Shown here in pieces: positions 1 through 11,078 of a DNA stretch of 64,000 nt. The stretch lies in contig CP137683.1 of assembly GCA_037976565.1 (NCBI GenBank), positions 14,093,699-14,157,698 on the forward strand. Reading direction: 5' to 3'. This DNA comes from Mesocentrotus franciscanus (Eukaryota > Echinodermata > Echinoidea > Camarodonta > Strongylocentrotidae). The notes under the pieces were generated by a model that saw only the letters and a program-made list of their open reading frames with translations, ran no database searches and was not told the origin of the DNA. Each line of letters opens with the position of its first letter. Within the stretch, counting starts at the first letter, position 1. A program made the position numbers and the translations under genes.

Positions 1-565
1 CATTTAGTCTATTACACAAGGGTTTGTGCCTGCTAACTACTAATGTACAAAGCCTATGGAGTATGCCGTCAGCCTAGTCTCACAGTGCAGACACTGTTAT
101 GCACACCAACTGACAAAGGTTTGTGCTCTAGCAATTCCTGTCCATCAAGGAATCAGCTCTACATGTTGCTACAAGAGCATGATAGTGCAAGGAGGTCTTT
201 TCCATGGAATTAGCCCACTAAATAGCAAAGAAATATACAAATAATCAAAACAAAACGAGGCAAGCTATTTCATGAACAAGCCTTAAGACTTGTTCACATA
301 TTCCCTGGTAAACAGCAGTGGTGAACCCCCATCATCCCCACATGCCATTCAAAAACATAGTACCAAAAAAAGAATGCATTGCAGCAGTAAAAAAAAAAAA
401 TTCAGTTTGCTTGCACTAGTTCCTCAACCTTATGATCCAAGGCACATTGGTGAAATAACCCACTATATTTTCTTCACTGCACATTACACGTACATGTAGC
501 TTGAAATAGTTGTAACCGGCTAAGTTCCTCAGATCAGAATCAGCAGATTTGTTCTGAAAATTTGG
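1..565. other. no gene seen; AT-rich intergenic or intronic DNA
   Basis: Only short open frames without codon structure, splice context or recognisable motifs are present. The stretch contains scattered ACATGTA motifs. Confidence 0.5.
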
Positions 566-1168
566 GCTAATGAAAACAGGCCTTCTGAGCCCTTTGTCAG
601 AGTGATGTTATTTTCAGCTAGGATGATATCACAATACATCTCTATTAGATGTATACATGTACATTCTGTTTTATGAGTAATATTTTACAAGGTCTTCTCC
701 ACCTGTTGAATATTCTTATGTGGTATATGTTTCCAATACTTTGAATGTCAAAACAGACACACACAAATTTTAAGTTACGTGTAGTATGTAACGTTGTGAA
801 TATATGAAATTTGTGAAAATGTGACTCCAATTACATAGCCTGACATGGTCAAATTGCTAAGCAGAAAAATTATCATCCTCTTTAATTACCTCTTAGCCCT
901 ACCATTTTCATCTCCGACATTTATTCTTCTGGCATTTTTACACCGAACTATTTTTCTTGGAAACGACTTGTGCTAATGAAAACAGGCACTCTGAGCCTTT
1001 TGTCAGAGTGTTGCTATTACCAGCTCGGAAGCAATCACATCGACCCTCTAGTAGATGTACATGTAGATTGTGTTATATGAGTAAGATGTTACAAGGTCTT
1101 TCTCCACCTGTGGAGTTAGAGTGTCATATTCTTATATGGTGTGTGTTTCCAATACTGTGAATGTCAAT
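566..1168 (+). repeat. diverged tandem duplication, two copies about 406 bp apart
   Basis: Positions 566-750 and 972-1168 read nearly the same. Both start GCTAATGAAAACAGGC, continue through TCTGAGCC-TTTGTCAGAGTG and ACAAGGTCT-TCTCCACCTGT, and end CCAATACT-TGAATGTCAA. The segment between them is unrelated. There is no coding potential. It is either a local duplication or two copies of one dispersed repeat. Confidence 0.75.
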
Positions 1169-1580
1169 ATGCTCACGCAAAATTCTAGCTGCGAAAGGGA
1201 GTATGTAGCATTATGGCATTTATCAAATTCGTTGCATTTCTTTACATTTTGGAGAGAGTCTCTTGTCGTTGTTTCAAAGGAGCATACATTGTTTTTTTGT
1301 AAAGCCATGGTCACACTGACGATTATTTCTAGAGAACCAAATTAATCTGGTAATTTTTGTTTTGACATGTCTCCGTCTCGTCTTCTTGTATCAGAAATAA
1401 GGGGAAGTCCACCCCGCGTGTAAGATGGTTTAAACAAAATGGATACTGTATATGAGAGAAAAAGATAAAAATTTAAGGAAAATTCAATAAAAATGAAATG
1501 ACAAATTTTTAGAGGTTATCAAACACAAATTGCCATCTCCATGACGTACTGATCAAGGACCTCTTCCGTTTCTTCTATAC

Positions 1581-1686
1581 CATGGGTGGCCAACCTGTGG
1601 CCCGCGAGCTCTTCTGGTGCGGCCCACGGCCGGAGCATTGAAAAAAAAATTATAAAAATAGCTCATATATGAAATGTGGCCCGCAT
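1581..1686. mobile_element. relic resembling a hAT-type transposon end
   Basis: The segment begins CATGGGTGGCCAACCTGTGG followed by CCCGCGAGC. It contains GCGGCCCACGGCC and a second GTGGCCCGCA near its end. The pattern CA-GGGTGGCCAACC-GGCCCGCG is typical of hAT/Charlie-like terminal repeats. No opposite end and no target duplication could be identified, so this is a family resemblance only. Confidence 0.35.
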
Positions 1687-1879
1687 AGCAGCGATGAAAT
1701 AGGGTAAAAAATTTACACAAAGCTATCTCTATTTCCATAATTTGTTTTCATCAGTCACAACATATTGACTCGTTACGTGGTTGATACAAAACACCTCAAA
1801 TTCCCTCTCATTACATTACATCAGGTAACGACATTAATTTCAGTTTGTAATTTCCGCACGCAGTAACGTTTGTAAATAT

Positions 1880-1930
1880 CAGTGGCGGATCTACGAGGGG
1901 TAGGGGTTTAACCCCTCCCCTGGGCTGCCT
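1880..1930. mobile_element. single end of a CAGTGGCGGATC-type element
   Basis: CAGTGGCGGATCTACG is followed by a short palindrome around AGGGGTTTAACCCCT. The terminal motif matches the MITE ends at 19,127, 31,614 and 39,456. No matching opposite end is found nearby, so this looks like a solo end or a related family. Confidence 0.4.
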
Positions 1931-2097
1931 ATTGTGCATATTGTGAGAAGATATTCAACTCATCTGGTAAATTAACAAAACACATGATTAACTCTGGATA
2001 TAATTGTGTATTAAACTGTTACTTGATTTAAAAAGACGTTATTATGCACTGCTTTTAATGGTCTCCATTGTGTTAGTAGATGCCAGGAAAACATCAC

Positions 2098-2711
2098 TTA
2101 TGCCTGGATTACATTTGGACTGCGATTAGTCTACGGAGCCCGTATCCTGCCCGTATCCCCTTTTCCGCGGCCTCCGTACAGAGGCAGGAGGCGGCCGTGA
2201 GATTTTCGTGCGGATTAACGGGCTCGCGGCTCCGCTGGGCTCCGCGGCCTCTACGATTTTGTTTCAAGAAAGTTATACAAATTTGAAAAATCGTAAGCCC
2301 GTAGTCCATAGACATGTCGTAGGTGTCATTGCACAATCCCGCACGGACATCGCGGAGGACTCGCGCTGATCGTGCAGCAAACGCACGATTTTTCGGTGAA
2401 CATGGAGGCCAAAAAACGCTTCAAAACGGCACAGCGGCTGCACGGTCACCGCGCCTTCTCCGCGCAACCTTTGCACGGAAGCTGGCTACTGCATTGAAAT
2501 GGCACTATTTCCATACAATCTCCGAGCAGCCTCTGTACGGATTTGCCCCGGCCTGCCCGCAAGGGCCAATAAAAGAAATGACACGATGCTCGTAGATAAT
2601 GTAAACACAAACACCTTAGCCCGTAGCCTCCTACGATGCCCCCAAAATCGCACGAAAAATCGTAGACTAATTTATCGTACGGTGCCCGGGGCAAATGTAA
2701 TCCAGGCATTA
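2098..2711. mobile_element. Harbinger-type MITE with TTA target duplication
   Basis: A perfect 17 bp terminal inverted repeat, TGCCTGGATTACATTTG, sits at 2101-2117 and, inverted, at 2692-2708. It is flanked by TTA at 2098-2100 and 2709-2711. A 3 bp TWA duplication is the hallmark of PIF/Harbinger elements. The 608 bp interior is much more GC- and CpG-rich than its surroundings and holds no transposase frame. The open frames here on both strands are by-products of the GC content. Confidence 0.8.
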
Positions 2712-3854
2712 CGGGGGTAAATAGCAACAACAAAAATTGCCTCGCTGCTACGCGGCTCGTGGACTTTGACTTTTCTTCTTTATGGTGATGTAAAAATCAG
2801 GATATTTTGTTGTTCCATCGCACTGTCATTTATTTATCATTTTTCATCAATTTGGTCAAAATTTCTGTGGTATCAAACTTTTTGACTGAACGCTTCTGGC
2901 TATATCTGGCGGTTTCTTGCCGGGAGAGGGCTATTTTTTACCAACGGAAAAGATTCATGTCATTCAGTTCATTCTGAACATTTTGATATATAAATGATTC
3001 TCATTGGATGAAAAAAAAAACCTGTCAAAAGAAAACCAATCGGTACCTCTGTCTAATTTTGGGAACTTTCCGCATTCGATCGCTTTTTCTCCATTGATTT
3101 ACATGTGTTGCCTCTGTATATGTAGGTAGCCAGCGGACCGGGTCGTACCATTCTTGCTCGGTGGAAATTAAGGGGTTTTTAACGTGGATCATAATTGCGC
3201 TTACTCTCTCATGCATTGCATACGGAAAATAATAATCTAATTGAACTGTGTGTATGTGTGTATATTGGCCATATTACTGATTCATCATCTAAGACCTCCA
3301 TTACTAAGTATTAGACTCCCTTTTTTTATTCAATCACCCGTGCTCTAAATAGAACGGTCGCGAACCTAGAGTGATCCAATCAGAGCCAATCAGAGAACAG
3401 CCGCACAGCTGCGCGGACATTGTATGCGTAGTCGGTTCTGTATGTGCGCACAGCTGACTCGGGCTGATTAAAAGCTTCAAATTAGGTGAAAGAAATCAGG
3501 GGTCACAAATTCCCACCCCAAAAAGGGTTTTATGGCCAATTGATTATTCCATTCCATTACTTATTAACTACTGTTTAGGTGTGTTCACAAACACTCGTAA
3601 CATTTAAAAATTCTTTCCTTTTATTATGTATAAAGCACAGAGAGCACTGTATACATGCCTTCAAGATCTTCAGTATTAAAGTTAATAGAGATTTGGGATC
3701 TTTGCTTTAGGAATAAATTATCCAGGATGACGGTTTTAATATCCTTGATAATAGATTTTACGTCTGTCGTGCAATCCTCCTCCGGCCTCTACAGCTGACC
3801 GAGTGTGAGTAGCATAATTCAATATAATTCAGATTTTATCATTTTGGTTGAGGT
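2712..3854. other. no gene seen
   Basis: No coding-like frame, repeat boundary or RNA gene could be supported here. Confidence 0.5.
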
Positions 3855-3867
3855 GTTGCCTAGCAAC
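3855..3867. promoter_or_regulatory. RFX-type X-box motif
   Basis: GTTGCCTAGCAAC is a perfect imperfect-palindrome match to the X-box bound by RFX transcription factors, which regulate ciliary and other genes. It lies four bases before an assembly gap, so its gene context is unknown. Confidence 0.4.
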
Positions 3868-3871
3868 CGTT

Positions 3872-4371
3872 NNNNNNNNNNNNNNNNNNNNNNNNNNNNN
3901 NNNNNNNNNNNNNNNNNNNNNNNNNNNNNNNNNNNNNNNNNNNNNNNNNNNNNNNNNNNNNNNNNNNNNNNNNNNNNNNNNNNNNNNNNNNNNNNNNNNN
4001 NNNNNNNNNNNNNNNNNNNNNNNNNNNNNNNNNNNNNNNNNNNNNNNNNNNNNNNNNNNNNNNNNNNNNNNNNNNNNNNNNNNNNNNNNNNNNNNNNNNN
4101 NNNNNNNNNNNNNNNNNNNNNNNNNNNNNNNNNNNNNNNNNNNNNNNNNNNNNNNNNNNNNNNNNNNNNNNNNNNNNNNNNNNNNNNNNNNNNNNNNNNN
4201 NNNNNNNNNNNNNNNNNNNNNNNNNNNNNNNNNNNNNNNNNNNNNNNNNNNNNNNNNNNNNNNNNNNNNNNNNNNNNNNNNNNNNNNNNNNNNNNNNNNN
4301 NNNNNNNNNNNNNNNNNNNNNNNNNNNNNNNNNNNNNNNNNNNNNNNNNNNNNNNNNNNNNNNNNNNNNNN
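3872..4371. other. assembly gap (500 N)
   Basis: Exactly 500 unresolved bases. The round length suggests a placeholder, so the true distance is unknown. Open frames crossing it are meaningless. Confidence 0.99.
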
Positions 4372-4757
4372 TTTCAAATTTAGCGTAGCACATTGAGACA
4401 GATAATTGTGACATGCGCTCATGCGCAGTCAAAGGTCAATTCATGAATCTATTTGTTTGAAAATTTTACTATCAATATGACAAGGTTAATCTTTGGGCAA
4501 TAGCCAGATTTTGTCTTGCCCACCTGTGACCAAATTACATGAACACCGCCAAAAATTATCCCTTATCTAAGTTTGGTTGCACTTGGAGCAATGTACCGTA
4601 CGCAAAGCTACTAGTCGTATGAGAGTAAAAAATTACATTTAACCTATAATGACCTATGACCTAAGCATATGAACTTATAACATTATAAATGCTATCCAAC
4701 ATGTGTTTTAAGTATATAGTGCTCCTAGGGAGAAGGCACTTGGACGTAAAAAAGAAA

Positions 4758-5308
4758 TTAAAGGGACAGTTGAGTTCTTGTTTAAGACCGCAAATGCCTT
4801 CAAAGTGCATGGTTATTGCTCTTATTCTATTTATGACATTTCTACTGCCTTTTTAGGACCTATATGGAGGTAATTTTAGACCCCATAATTTGTGAAATTT
4901 AATCAGATCATACCAATTCAGCCCCACTTTCAAAAAAATACGGTGACCGTTAATTTAATAATTTAATAATAATAACAATACACGGGCCGGCTGGTTGCGC
5001 ATATTATTACCAATACGAAAAAGCGAACAAGACGCCAACATCGGCATTGGCTGGAATAATACGTATAAGGCACTATCTCGTTTTTTCAACATCTGGTTCA
5101 AATTATCGAATATTTGTGGGTCACCACAAATATTAGAAATGGTTATATTTATGGATATTTCAGCCGTCTCTGAACCGATTTTGATCAAACAAAGATTTTG
5201 TCATTTAAATTGTATGCTCTTTCATATTTGACACTCAGTTTTCATTATCTCACAAAAAAAATTATTTCATGTAGCGCCCTCTATACCAAAACTCAACTAT
5301 CCCTTTGA
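4758..5308. mobile_element. TTAA-flanked MITE, piggyBac-like
   Basis: The left end reads TTAAAGGGACAGTTGAGTTC. The right end is the complement of TCAAAGGGATAGTTGAGTTT, so there are inverted ends of about 20 bp with few mismatches. The left flank is TTAA; the right one is TTGA, presumably mutated. The interior carries a hairpin at about 5108-5133 (AATATTTGTGG-CCACAAATATT). There is no coding capacity. Confidence 0.65.
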
Positions 5309-5349
5309 TGACATTATTGTACACAAAAAATGGGAGAGTTGTTCATAAC

Positions 5350-5558
5350 TACATTGTATGTCACAATCCACTGACCAAATTACCAATTTGAGATTCACAC
5401 AGAATTAGTAATTTCAGAATTCAAATTAGTAATTTCAGAATTCAAATTTCTTATTACTGGTCCGATATATTTCAAACTTTTGACATTCTGTTTCTCCTAT
5501 TTTTCTGCTTTTTATACAATTGACCTTCTTAACGAGGGTTGGATTGTCCTATAAGAAG
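5350..5558. mobile_element. half copy of the 12.9 kb TTAA-MITE family
   Basis: The sequence from GTCACAATCCACTGACC to GGATTGTCCTATAAGAAGG follows the same order of words as 13,315-13,496: ACCAATTTGAGATT, GTCCGAT, CAAACTTTT, TTTTCTGCTTT, then the end. The last bases are altered and the left half is missing, so this is a truncated relative. Confidence 0.65.
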
Positions 5559-5571
5559 GACATATAAATAC

Positions 5572-5763
5572 CTTATAGCCAACCATGGTGTGTTCCTGCA
5601 GGAGGGGAGGGGTGTCCCCGCGGCACTCTAGCTTGGTCCAGAGGCTTGTGCTGGGTTCAAATCTCCACATGTCCTTGAGAGAGACATTACCACACACCCC
5701 ACCGTACATGTAGATAGAGCCATTGTGATGACAGGTGGCGTGCTTGCTACGAGTTCTAGGAAA
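5572..5763 (-). CDS. kelch-repeat protein, internal exon
   Basis: A 64-codon exon on the minus strand. It is bounded by an acceptor ending ATATCAG (followed by TTTCCTAGAACT) and a donor AAG|GTATTT; both junctions are phase 0. It encodes FPRTRSKHATCHHNGSIYMY, a glycine pair, then LKDMWRFEPSTSLWTKLECR, a GDTPP turn and LQEHTMVGYK. This is the classic kelch blade: R-x2-H, hydrophobic-Y-x-GG, six to eight residues, then W. Kelch repeats form beta-propellers used for protein binding. The exon spans about one and a half blades, so the gene continues on both sides. The alternative acceptor CCTAG nine bases downstream is less likely because it breaks phase with the exon at 6479-6558. The specific kelch protein cannot be named. 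Confidence 0.78.
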
Positions 5764-6478
5764 CTGATATCAATTTAAAAAAATAAACGAGGAGTAAACT
5801 GTTGGTTTCTATAAATTGATAAGTTTGTGGTTACACCATGTGGGTAGGCCTGCATGATAAGGACTACCAGTATTGGGTTTCTAAGGGGATGAAAAAGAAA
5901 GTGAGAGAAAGCTTGGTTCCAAAACATGTTACATCCACAGATTTGTAAAAGTAAACCATTAATTACACAAAATCTGCAGAACCTGAACATTTTAAAAATA
6001 GACTAGGAGACTATGTCATCCTAATACAATAGGACCAAGACATTAGGAGCGAGTATCATTACAAATAGATAATGCAAAATAGGAGTAATTAATATAAAAC
6101 CTTGTTTTTAGAACTCTGAACTTAGTTTTATTTTAATGCCATTTACACTACTGGAAAAATCCATGAAACCAGTTGGTATTTGCTAATTCTTGTTATTTGG
6201 TGAGTTGTGCCCATGATTTGTGTATGGAAACAAGGAGAGTCACAGGTATCTTGAGCACAAGCATTTACACTGCACAAACCAGTGGAGTTTCAGAAGGCAT
6301 TAAACAAACAAACAAACAAACAAACAAACACTCCCAGAGGTGGGTTCTTTCGATTTGGTTTTTTTAATCATGTTTATGGGTAGTTGCCTAGCAACTTCTG
6401 ACAAAACTCCCGGAATGCAAAAAAAAAAATACGCTGGTTTTTGCGTTCAGTGTTAATGCAGCTTATGGAGAAGCATAC
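5764..6478 (-). other. intron between the kelch exon and the putative upstream exon
   Basis: AT-rich DNA with an AAAC-type microsatellite at about 6303-6330. An X-box motif at 6383-6395 is listed separately. No coding sequence is seen. Confidence 0.45.
6383..6395. promoter_or_regulatory. RFX-type X-box motif
   Basis: GTTGCCTAGCAAC is identical to the motif at 3855-3867. It sits about 85 bases downstream (in transcription sense) of the putative exon 6479-6558, inside the intron. Function is not shown by sequence alone. Confidence 0.4.
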
Positions 6479-6558
6479 CTGTGCACTTTCAGGGAAGAGG
6501 TGAGTCCACACAAAGCTGTGTCCTAGGTGTAGCTTGGAGTGGGTCAGCGCTGGCAGAT
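6479..6558 (-). CDS. putative exon upstream of the kelch exon
   Basis: A possible 80 bp exon on the minus strand. It lies between an acceptor AAAATCACAG and a donor CACAG|GTATGC, and encodes LPALTHSKLHLGHSFVWTHL then FPESAQ. It ends in phase 0. Joined to the next exon it gives W-THLFPESAQ followed by FPRTRSKHA, which has the spacing expected between the tryptophan of one kelch blade and the R-x2-H of the next. The upstream boundary is uncertain: the frame stays open to about 6598 and the acceptor could lie further back. The intron to the kelch exon would be 715 bp. Confidence 0.5.
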
Positions 6559-6804
6559 CTGTGATTTTCACATCATCATTCATTCTATTACCTATCACTC
6601 ACTACCTCTGATCTACCCATCCTGGAATTATAAGAAAAAAAATAAGGAAAAGAAGCAAAATGGAAGCATCAGTTTTACATGAAAATAACTCTTTTGGAGG
6701 GAAGATCAGTGACATTCATTACCTCATCATTTTTTATACCTACCACTCCCTAGCTCTGACCTAAGAGATAATAACACAGATCTACATGTATACATAGATA
6801 GAAA

Positions 6805-7010
6805 AAGGAGGGGGGGGGGAGAGAGAGAGAGAGAGAGGGGGAGGGAGAGAGGGAGAGAGAGAGAGACAGCGATAGAAAGAGAGACAGAGAAGAGACAGAC
6901 AGACAGAAGAGAAGAAGAGAGGGAGAGAGGGAGAGGGAGAGAGAGAGAGAGAGAGGGAGAGAGGGAGAGTATGGAAGAAAGAAAGACGGAAAAAGGGGAA
7001 AGAGAGAGAT
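6805..7010. repeat. purine-rich (GA)n microsatellite
   Basis: About 200 bases of almost uninterrupted G/A on the plus strand, with GAGAGA runs and GGGGGGGG near its start. The long leucine/serine/proline frame on the opposite strand is an artefact of this tract. Confidence 0.95.
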
Positions 7011-8278
7011 ATAGATATTAAATCCGTTCAATGAGCATTGTGAACCAACAAGCATTACATTTTGGTGCAGTGAACAGATACAACACAATACATATATATT
7101 TTTCGTTAACGTTTTGAGATATGAAAGACCGAGACAACTTACATGTACCTGTGCTGATCGAACTTCCAAAGGGCAGTGTTTGCACTTCAGATCACTGTAC
7201 TTCCAGATGCCTAACAATACAGAACTCTCTAGCCATTATTCTCTCACCTAGTTGATTGGGTTCGACCTACTTCAGAAGCTCGTTTTCAGTGGCATGGGGA
7301 ACCAGCAATTACAAAGCTGTAGGTACCTATTAACAGAGAAACAACAAAACTGGATTGAAGACATATAGCCACAAGCAGCTAGAATATTTACAAGCAGTTT
7401 GAATTTTCATTTATTCTACATGATTCGATAAAAGGTGCAGCTTCATGTACATGTACATGTATGTGATGACAGGTATTAAAAAATAAAAAATAAGAAAAAA
7501 AAATACATATATTAACAACAGGTATGGACACATAATGCAAGGGAGATGCTCACTCTCTCACGTTCTTTAGCTAAAATGAAGTCGGAAAGAAGTACAAGGC
7601 AACATTTGAAGCATAAAATGATCATAAGGCAAAGTGAGAATTGCATGCATGTACACCCAGTGTCTCTTATCTAGTCTCCACACACAAACTTTATTAAAAC
7701 ATGTGATTTCATTTTGAGCTAATTAAGGCTCAATTTGCCAGTCTCTGTCAGAACAGGGACCTCCCTGCATGGTCAGAAGCAGGTAACGATACAGGGCCTA
7801 TGGAATGTGGTTTCCACTCCTTGTGACTCCCACCTCCCTGGTCAGAAGCAGGTATTAAGATACAGGGCCTATGGAATGTGGTGCATAGCCTTTTCATTCA
7901 GACCCTGTAATATGCCCCAGGACTGGCAAGGGTTACATGTACATGTACATGTACATTGTCTTTGATCTAGTCTCCAGACACAGACCGAATTAAAACATCA
8001 AACTTGCAACTCGAGCTACATGTAAGCCTGAAGTTGTCGGTCTCTGTCAGAAGCGGTTAAAGATGCAGGGCCTATGGAAGGCTGTATATGTATGTTTACA
8101 GTACATGTAGTCTTCTCATTCAGATCCTGTAATATGTGCATGTACATGTACATTGTACAAGGTATCACTGAGCTAGTCTCGACGCTCCAGACACGGACCT
8201 AATTAAAACATGTATCAAAATTTCAACTTGAGCAAGCCTGAATTTGCCAGCATCTGGCAGGAACAACTAAAGATGCAG

Positions 8279-8757
8279 GGGCCTATTTAGCCTATCCGAT
8301 ATGCGTCGGGCTTTATGGCAAGTAAACTAATCGCGTTATGGAGACAGACATCGGCGCGGGCGTCAGCCCGAGCGCCTATCATCACTGGTGGATGCGAAAA
8401 GTTAATTTTCTTTTATGTACATTGTTTCGTTCGTAGAAAATCTACGAACCCCCTGCAGAGCTCTTTCATTAATATTCACGTCCATTGACCAAAATAGGCC
8501 AATGAGCGATGAGGCCATGACGTCATGAACTCATGATTGGTTGAATAGAAGGGATCGCTCACCAAATAAGGCTAGTCTTATGAATCAGGCATGAGTATAC
8601 ACACTCGTCACACATACGAAAAACATATATGAATAATGATGAGTTCACCAGTGATGATAGGCGCTCGGGCTGACGCCCGCGCCGATGTCAGTCTCCATAA
8701 CGCGATTAGTATACTTGCCATAAAGCCCGACGCATATCGGATAGGCTAGGGCCTATT
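8279..8757. mobile_element. MULE-type non-autonomous DNA transposon, 461 bp, 9 bp target duplication
   Basis: 103 bp inverted repeats at 8288-8390 and 8646-8748 differ at only two positions. They begin TAGCCTATCCGATATGCGTC. The element is flanked by perfect 9 bp duplications GGGCCTATT at 8279-8287 and 8749-8757. Long terminal repeats plus a 9 bp duplication fit Mutator-like elements best; Merlin is a less likely alternative. The 255 bp interior carries no transposase but contains a CRE (TGACGTCA, 8518-8525) and CCAAT/ATTGG boxes. Confidence 0.85.
8518..8525. promoter_or_regulatory. CRE palindrome inside the MULE-type element
   Basis: TGACGTCA is a full consensus cAMP-response element. AGGCCAATGAGCG lies about 20 bases upstream and GATTGGTT about 10 bases downstream. 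This is a promoter-like motif cluster carried by a mobile element; activity is unproven. Confidence 0.35.
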
Positions 8758-8830
8758 CAATACTGTATATACATGTAGTCTTCTCATTCAGACCTTGCGT
8801 TAAATGCATTACCACTGAAATGGGTTTGTA

Positions 8831-9974
8831 CACATGCTCCCTCAAACGTACATACAGGTACACCCTGTATGTACATTTAAAAAGTGCAGCATTATATTAT
8901 TGTTAGAGCAAAATCACAAGACCATTTCAAATCCATTCTTGATATAATCCACTGGCTTCCCATTATAAACACATGAATTCCAGAAACTATGTACATTACA
9001 TGTAGATGAACAACATTTGCGCTCTTGAAATCCAACATTTTTCCAATATCTTACAATTAATGCTGAAATTTCTCACAATTTCTGATCATCTTCTTCTTCT
9101 ACAAAATTAATTATGTCTCCTGCTCCTCATGCAAAACAATGCTTGTAATTAAGCCAGGTCCATCTGATACCTGCATGAGCTTTAGAAGCAAATTAAGCTG
9201 TATCATTCAGTAGCATTGCTTGTTTATGTGTATTCTGTAGAAGTTTCTAATGTTGAACAGTGCTATACAAGCTTTTTGAAATTTCCAAGATACATTATGA
9301 GGCAGCGGAAAAATATTGTATTTGGTGTGTTCACTGACTGCCACTGGTTTGACAAATATCAGTTTTACTAAAGAATCCCCCATACCAGGCAGTGGAAAAT
9401 TTTTGTATCTGGAGCATTCGCAATCACTACATTGTAGTCTATTTATAGAATTACGCAATCCCTCCACAGCTCGTTTCCTGAGGCATCAAACAATCAATAA
9501 AACATATTCACTCACAGATAATAGTAGGCCGTATAATGTTTGGCACAAATACCAGGCACATCGGAGCCAAGCAAGCGTACATACACATGTGCACCTGTAT
9601 ATTGCAGCTCGAGTGAACAAATAGTAAAGGTCATTTGAAATTCTATAAATGTCAATTATGTCATGCTTTGTGGGTGACAAATGATGGAAAGTTTCCAGGA
9701 TATATCTTTAAGATAGATTTGGACTTTGGCAAAAGTGCACAGTGCATCCTCCAAACTTGAGTCATAATAATTTCTAAGTTGGAAACAAATCATGTACACA
9801 TTTATGATGTACATGTACCTGTATGTACATGTAGTACACAAAATTCTTCTTTTTTTTAAAGGAAAAAAGAAAGAAACTGTGGAGAGTGAAAAGATCAAGA
9901 TAAACATGTTTGCTGATCCAAAGCAACATATACATGTACATGTACATCTACATGTACTGTACATGTTTGAAGAG
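8831..9974. other. no gene seen
   Basis: AT-rich with several ACATGTACATGT runs (for example 9807-9830 and 9934-9964). The open frames around 9207-9624 lack codon structure and splice context. Confidence 0.5.
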
Positions 9975-10061
9975 TGAGAGAGAAAGAAATAGCTCTGCAA
10001 GAAAAGAGAGAGAGAGATCAAAGGCAAATGTTTTATGTCGGCAATGAGAAAGAGAGATAGA

Positions 10062-10118
<57 letters not shown>

Positions 10119-10260
10119 GGCAAAGACAGAAAGACAGAGAGAGAAAGAGAGAGAAATAAGAACGAAGGCAAAAGAAAGACAAAGACAAAAGAATAAGAAA
10201 GAAAGAGAGAGAGAAAGAAGAAAAAAAGAAGAAAAAAAAAGAAAGAAGAGATGGACAGAA
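9975..10260. repeat. purine-rich (GA)n microsatellite
   Basis: About 285 bases of mostly GAGAGA/GAAAGA on the plus strand. The serine/leucine/phenylalanine-rich frames of up to 233 codons on the minus strand are low-complexity shadows. Confidence 0.95.
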
Positions 10261-10814
10261 TGACAATGAGAGGAATAGAAAGGAAAGATGGATGTACTGC
10301 ACAAGGATATACAATGTAAGGAGACATGTTTATATGTAGTATATACTGTACATACACTGTACATACCGGTACATGTACAATCGAAATGATGTATCTTACT
10401 ACCTTTTAATATTTTCTGAAGGATGAATAATTCCAAATGCTTTTACCAGCCAATATGGGTTTATGCCATCGATCACCTCAACCCTGACCAGCTTTTAGTG
10501 ACTCAGGATGCCAGAATGTTTACATGTGTCTCTATGGCAACCGTGTAATGTGTATTTTGAAGCCCTACTCCCAGAGTCCCAGTTCAATCTGTGTTTCTAT
10601 GTACATTAGCCCTTTAGCATACAGTAATATAGCCATTACACAATAGGAGATTCTACTTTACAAAAATCAAGTGCTGATTACAAATTCATTAATTATAAAT
10701 AACCTGAAGAGTCAGTCAGTAAAAAGACATGTATGATATATTACACAAATTGTGAACCTTTATAATCTTCTTAGGGGCAGCACTTTGTGGGCATTTTCTC
10801 TCCCTTTTCCCTCT

Positions 10815-11075
10815 TTTTTGTATTTGTTTAGCACTTGGTAATTACAATTTAAAGTCTCTATGCGCTTTACATGACATTCTCATTATAAAACTGGAAAACA
10901 TAAACATAATATAGACAAATGTGAAACTACTGCAAGAAAAGATGGTTCTTAAGGGTTTCTTAAGATTATAAAGAGAAGATTCTTTATCATTAAAGGGTAG
11001 AAAATATCACAGAGCAGGAGCTGATGCTATGAAGGGTTGTGTTCCATGTACAAACAGTGTACAGTACATGTGACT
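10815..11075. repeat. retroposon-tail-like segment
   Basis: CTCTATGCGCTTTACATGA followed by a moderately conserved stretch resembles the block CTCTATGCGCTGTACAAGCA at 56,617-56,640 next to a LINE remnant. Such GCGCTTTACA blocks are typical of L2/CR1-type 3' tails and their SINEs. No ends can be defined. Confidence 0.3.
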
Positions 11076-11078
11076 AAG

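Larger units (their letters stand above)
7671..8830 (+). repeat. three diverged tandem units of about 200-300 bp, the third split by a transposon
   Basis: Units start at about 7671, 7970 and 8172 with CTAGTCTC-ACAC--A-ACTT/CC-ATTAAAACAT. Each contains a GCC/GTCGGTCTCTGTCAGAA-like stretch, CAGGGCCTATGGAA and a later GTCTTCTCATTCAGA-CCTG. The third unit is interrupted by the element at 8288-8748 and resumes at 8749. There is no coding potential. Confidence 0.7.

Noticed and set aside
2080..2733. Several overlapping frames on both strands
   Set aside because: They lie inside a Harbinger-type MITE with a GC-rich core, where long frames arise by chance.
3805..4432. Open frames of 182-197 codons
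   Set aside because: They run through 500 N and have no real sequence. The same applies to the frames at 28,015-28,620.
7149..7210. Possible further kelch-gene exon on the minus strand (IWKYSDLKCKHCPLEVRSAQ between TTGTTAG and CAG|GTACAT)
   Set aside because: The only open frame ends in phase 0, which does not fit the acceptor phase of 6479-6558, and no kelch motif is visible.
6750..7217. 155-codon Ser/Leu/Pro-rich frame on the minus strand
   Set aside because: It is the translation of a (GA)n microsatellite.
9656..10357. 233-codon minus frame with hydrophobic/serine repeats
   Set aside because: Low-complexity (CT)n translation, not a membrane protein.
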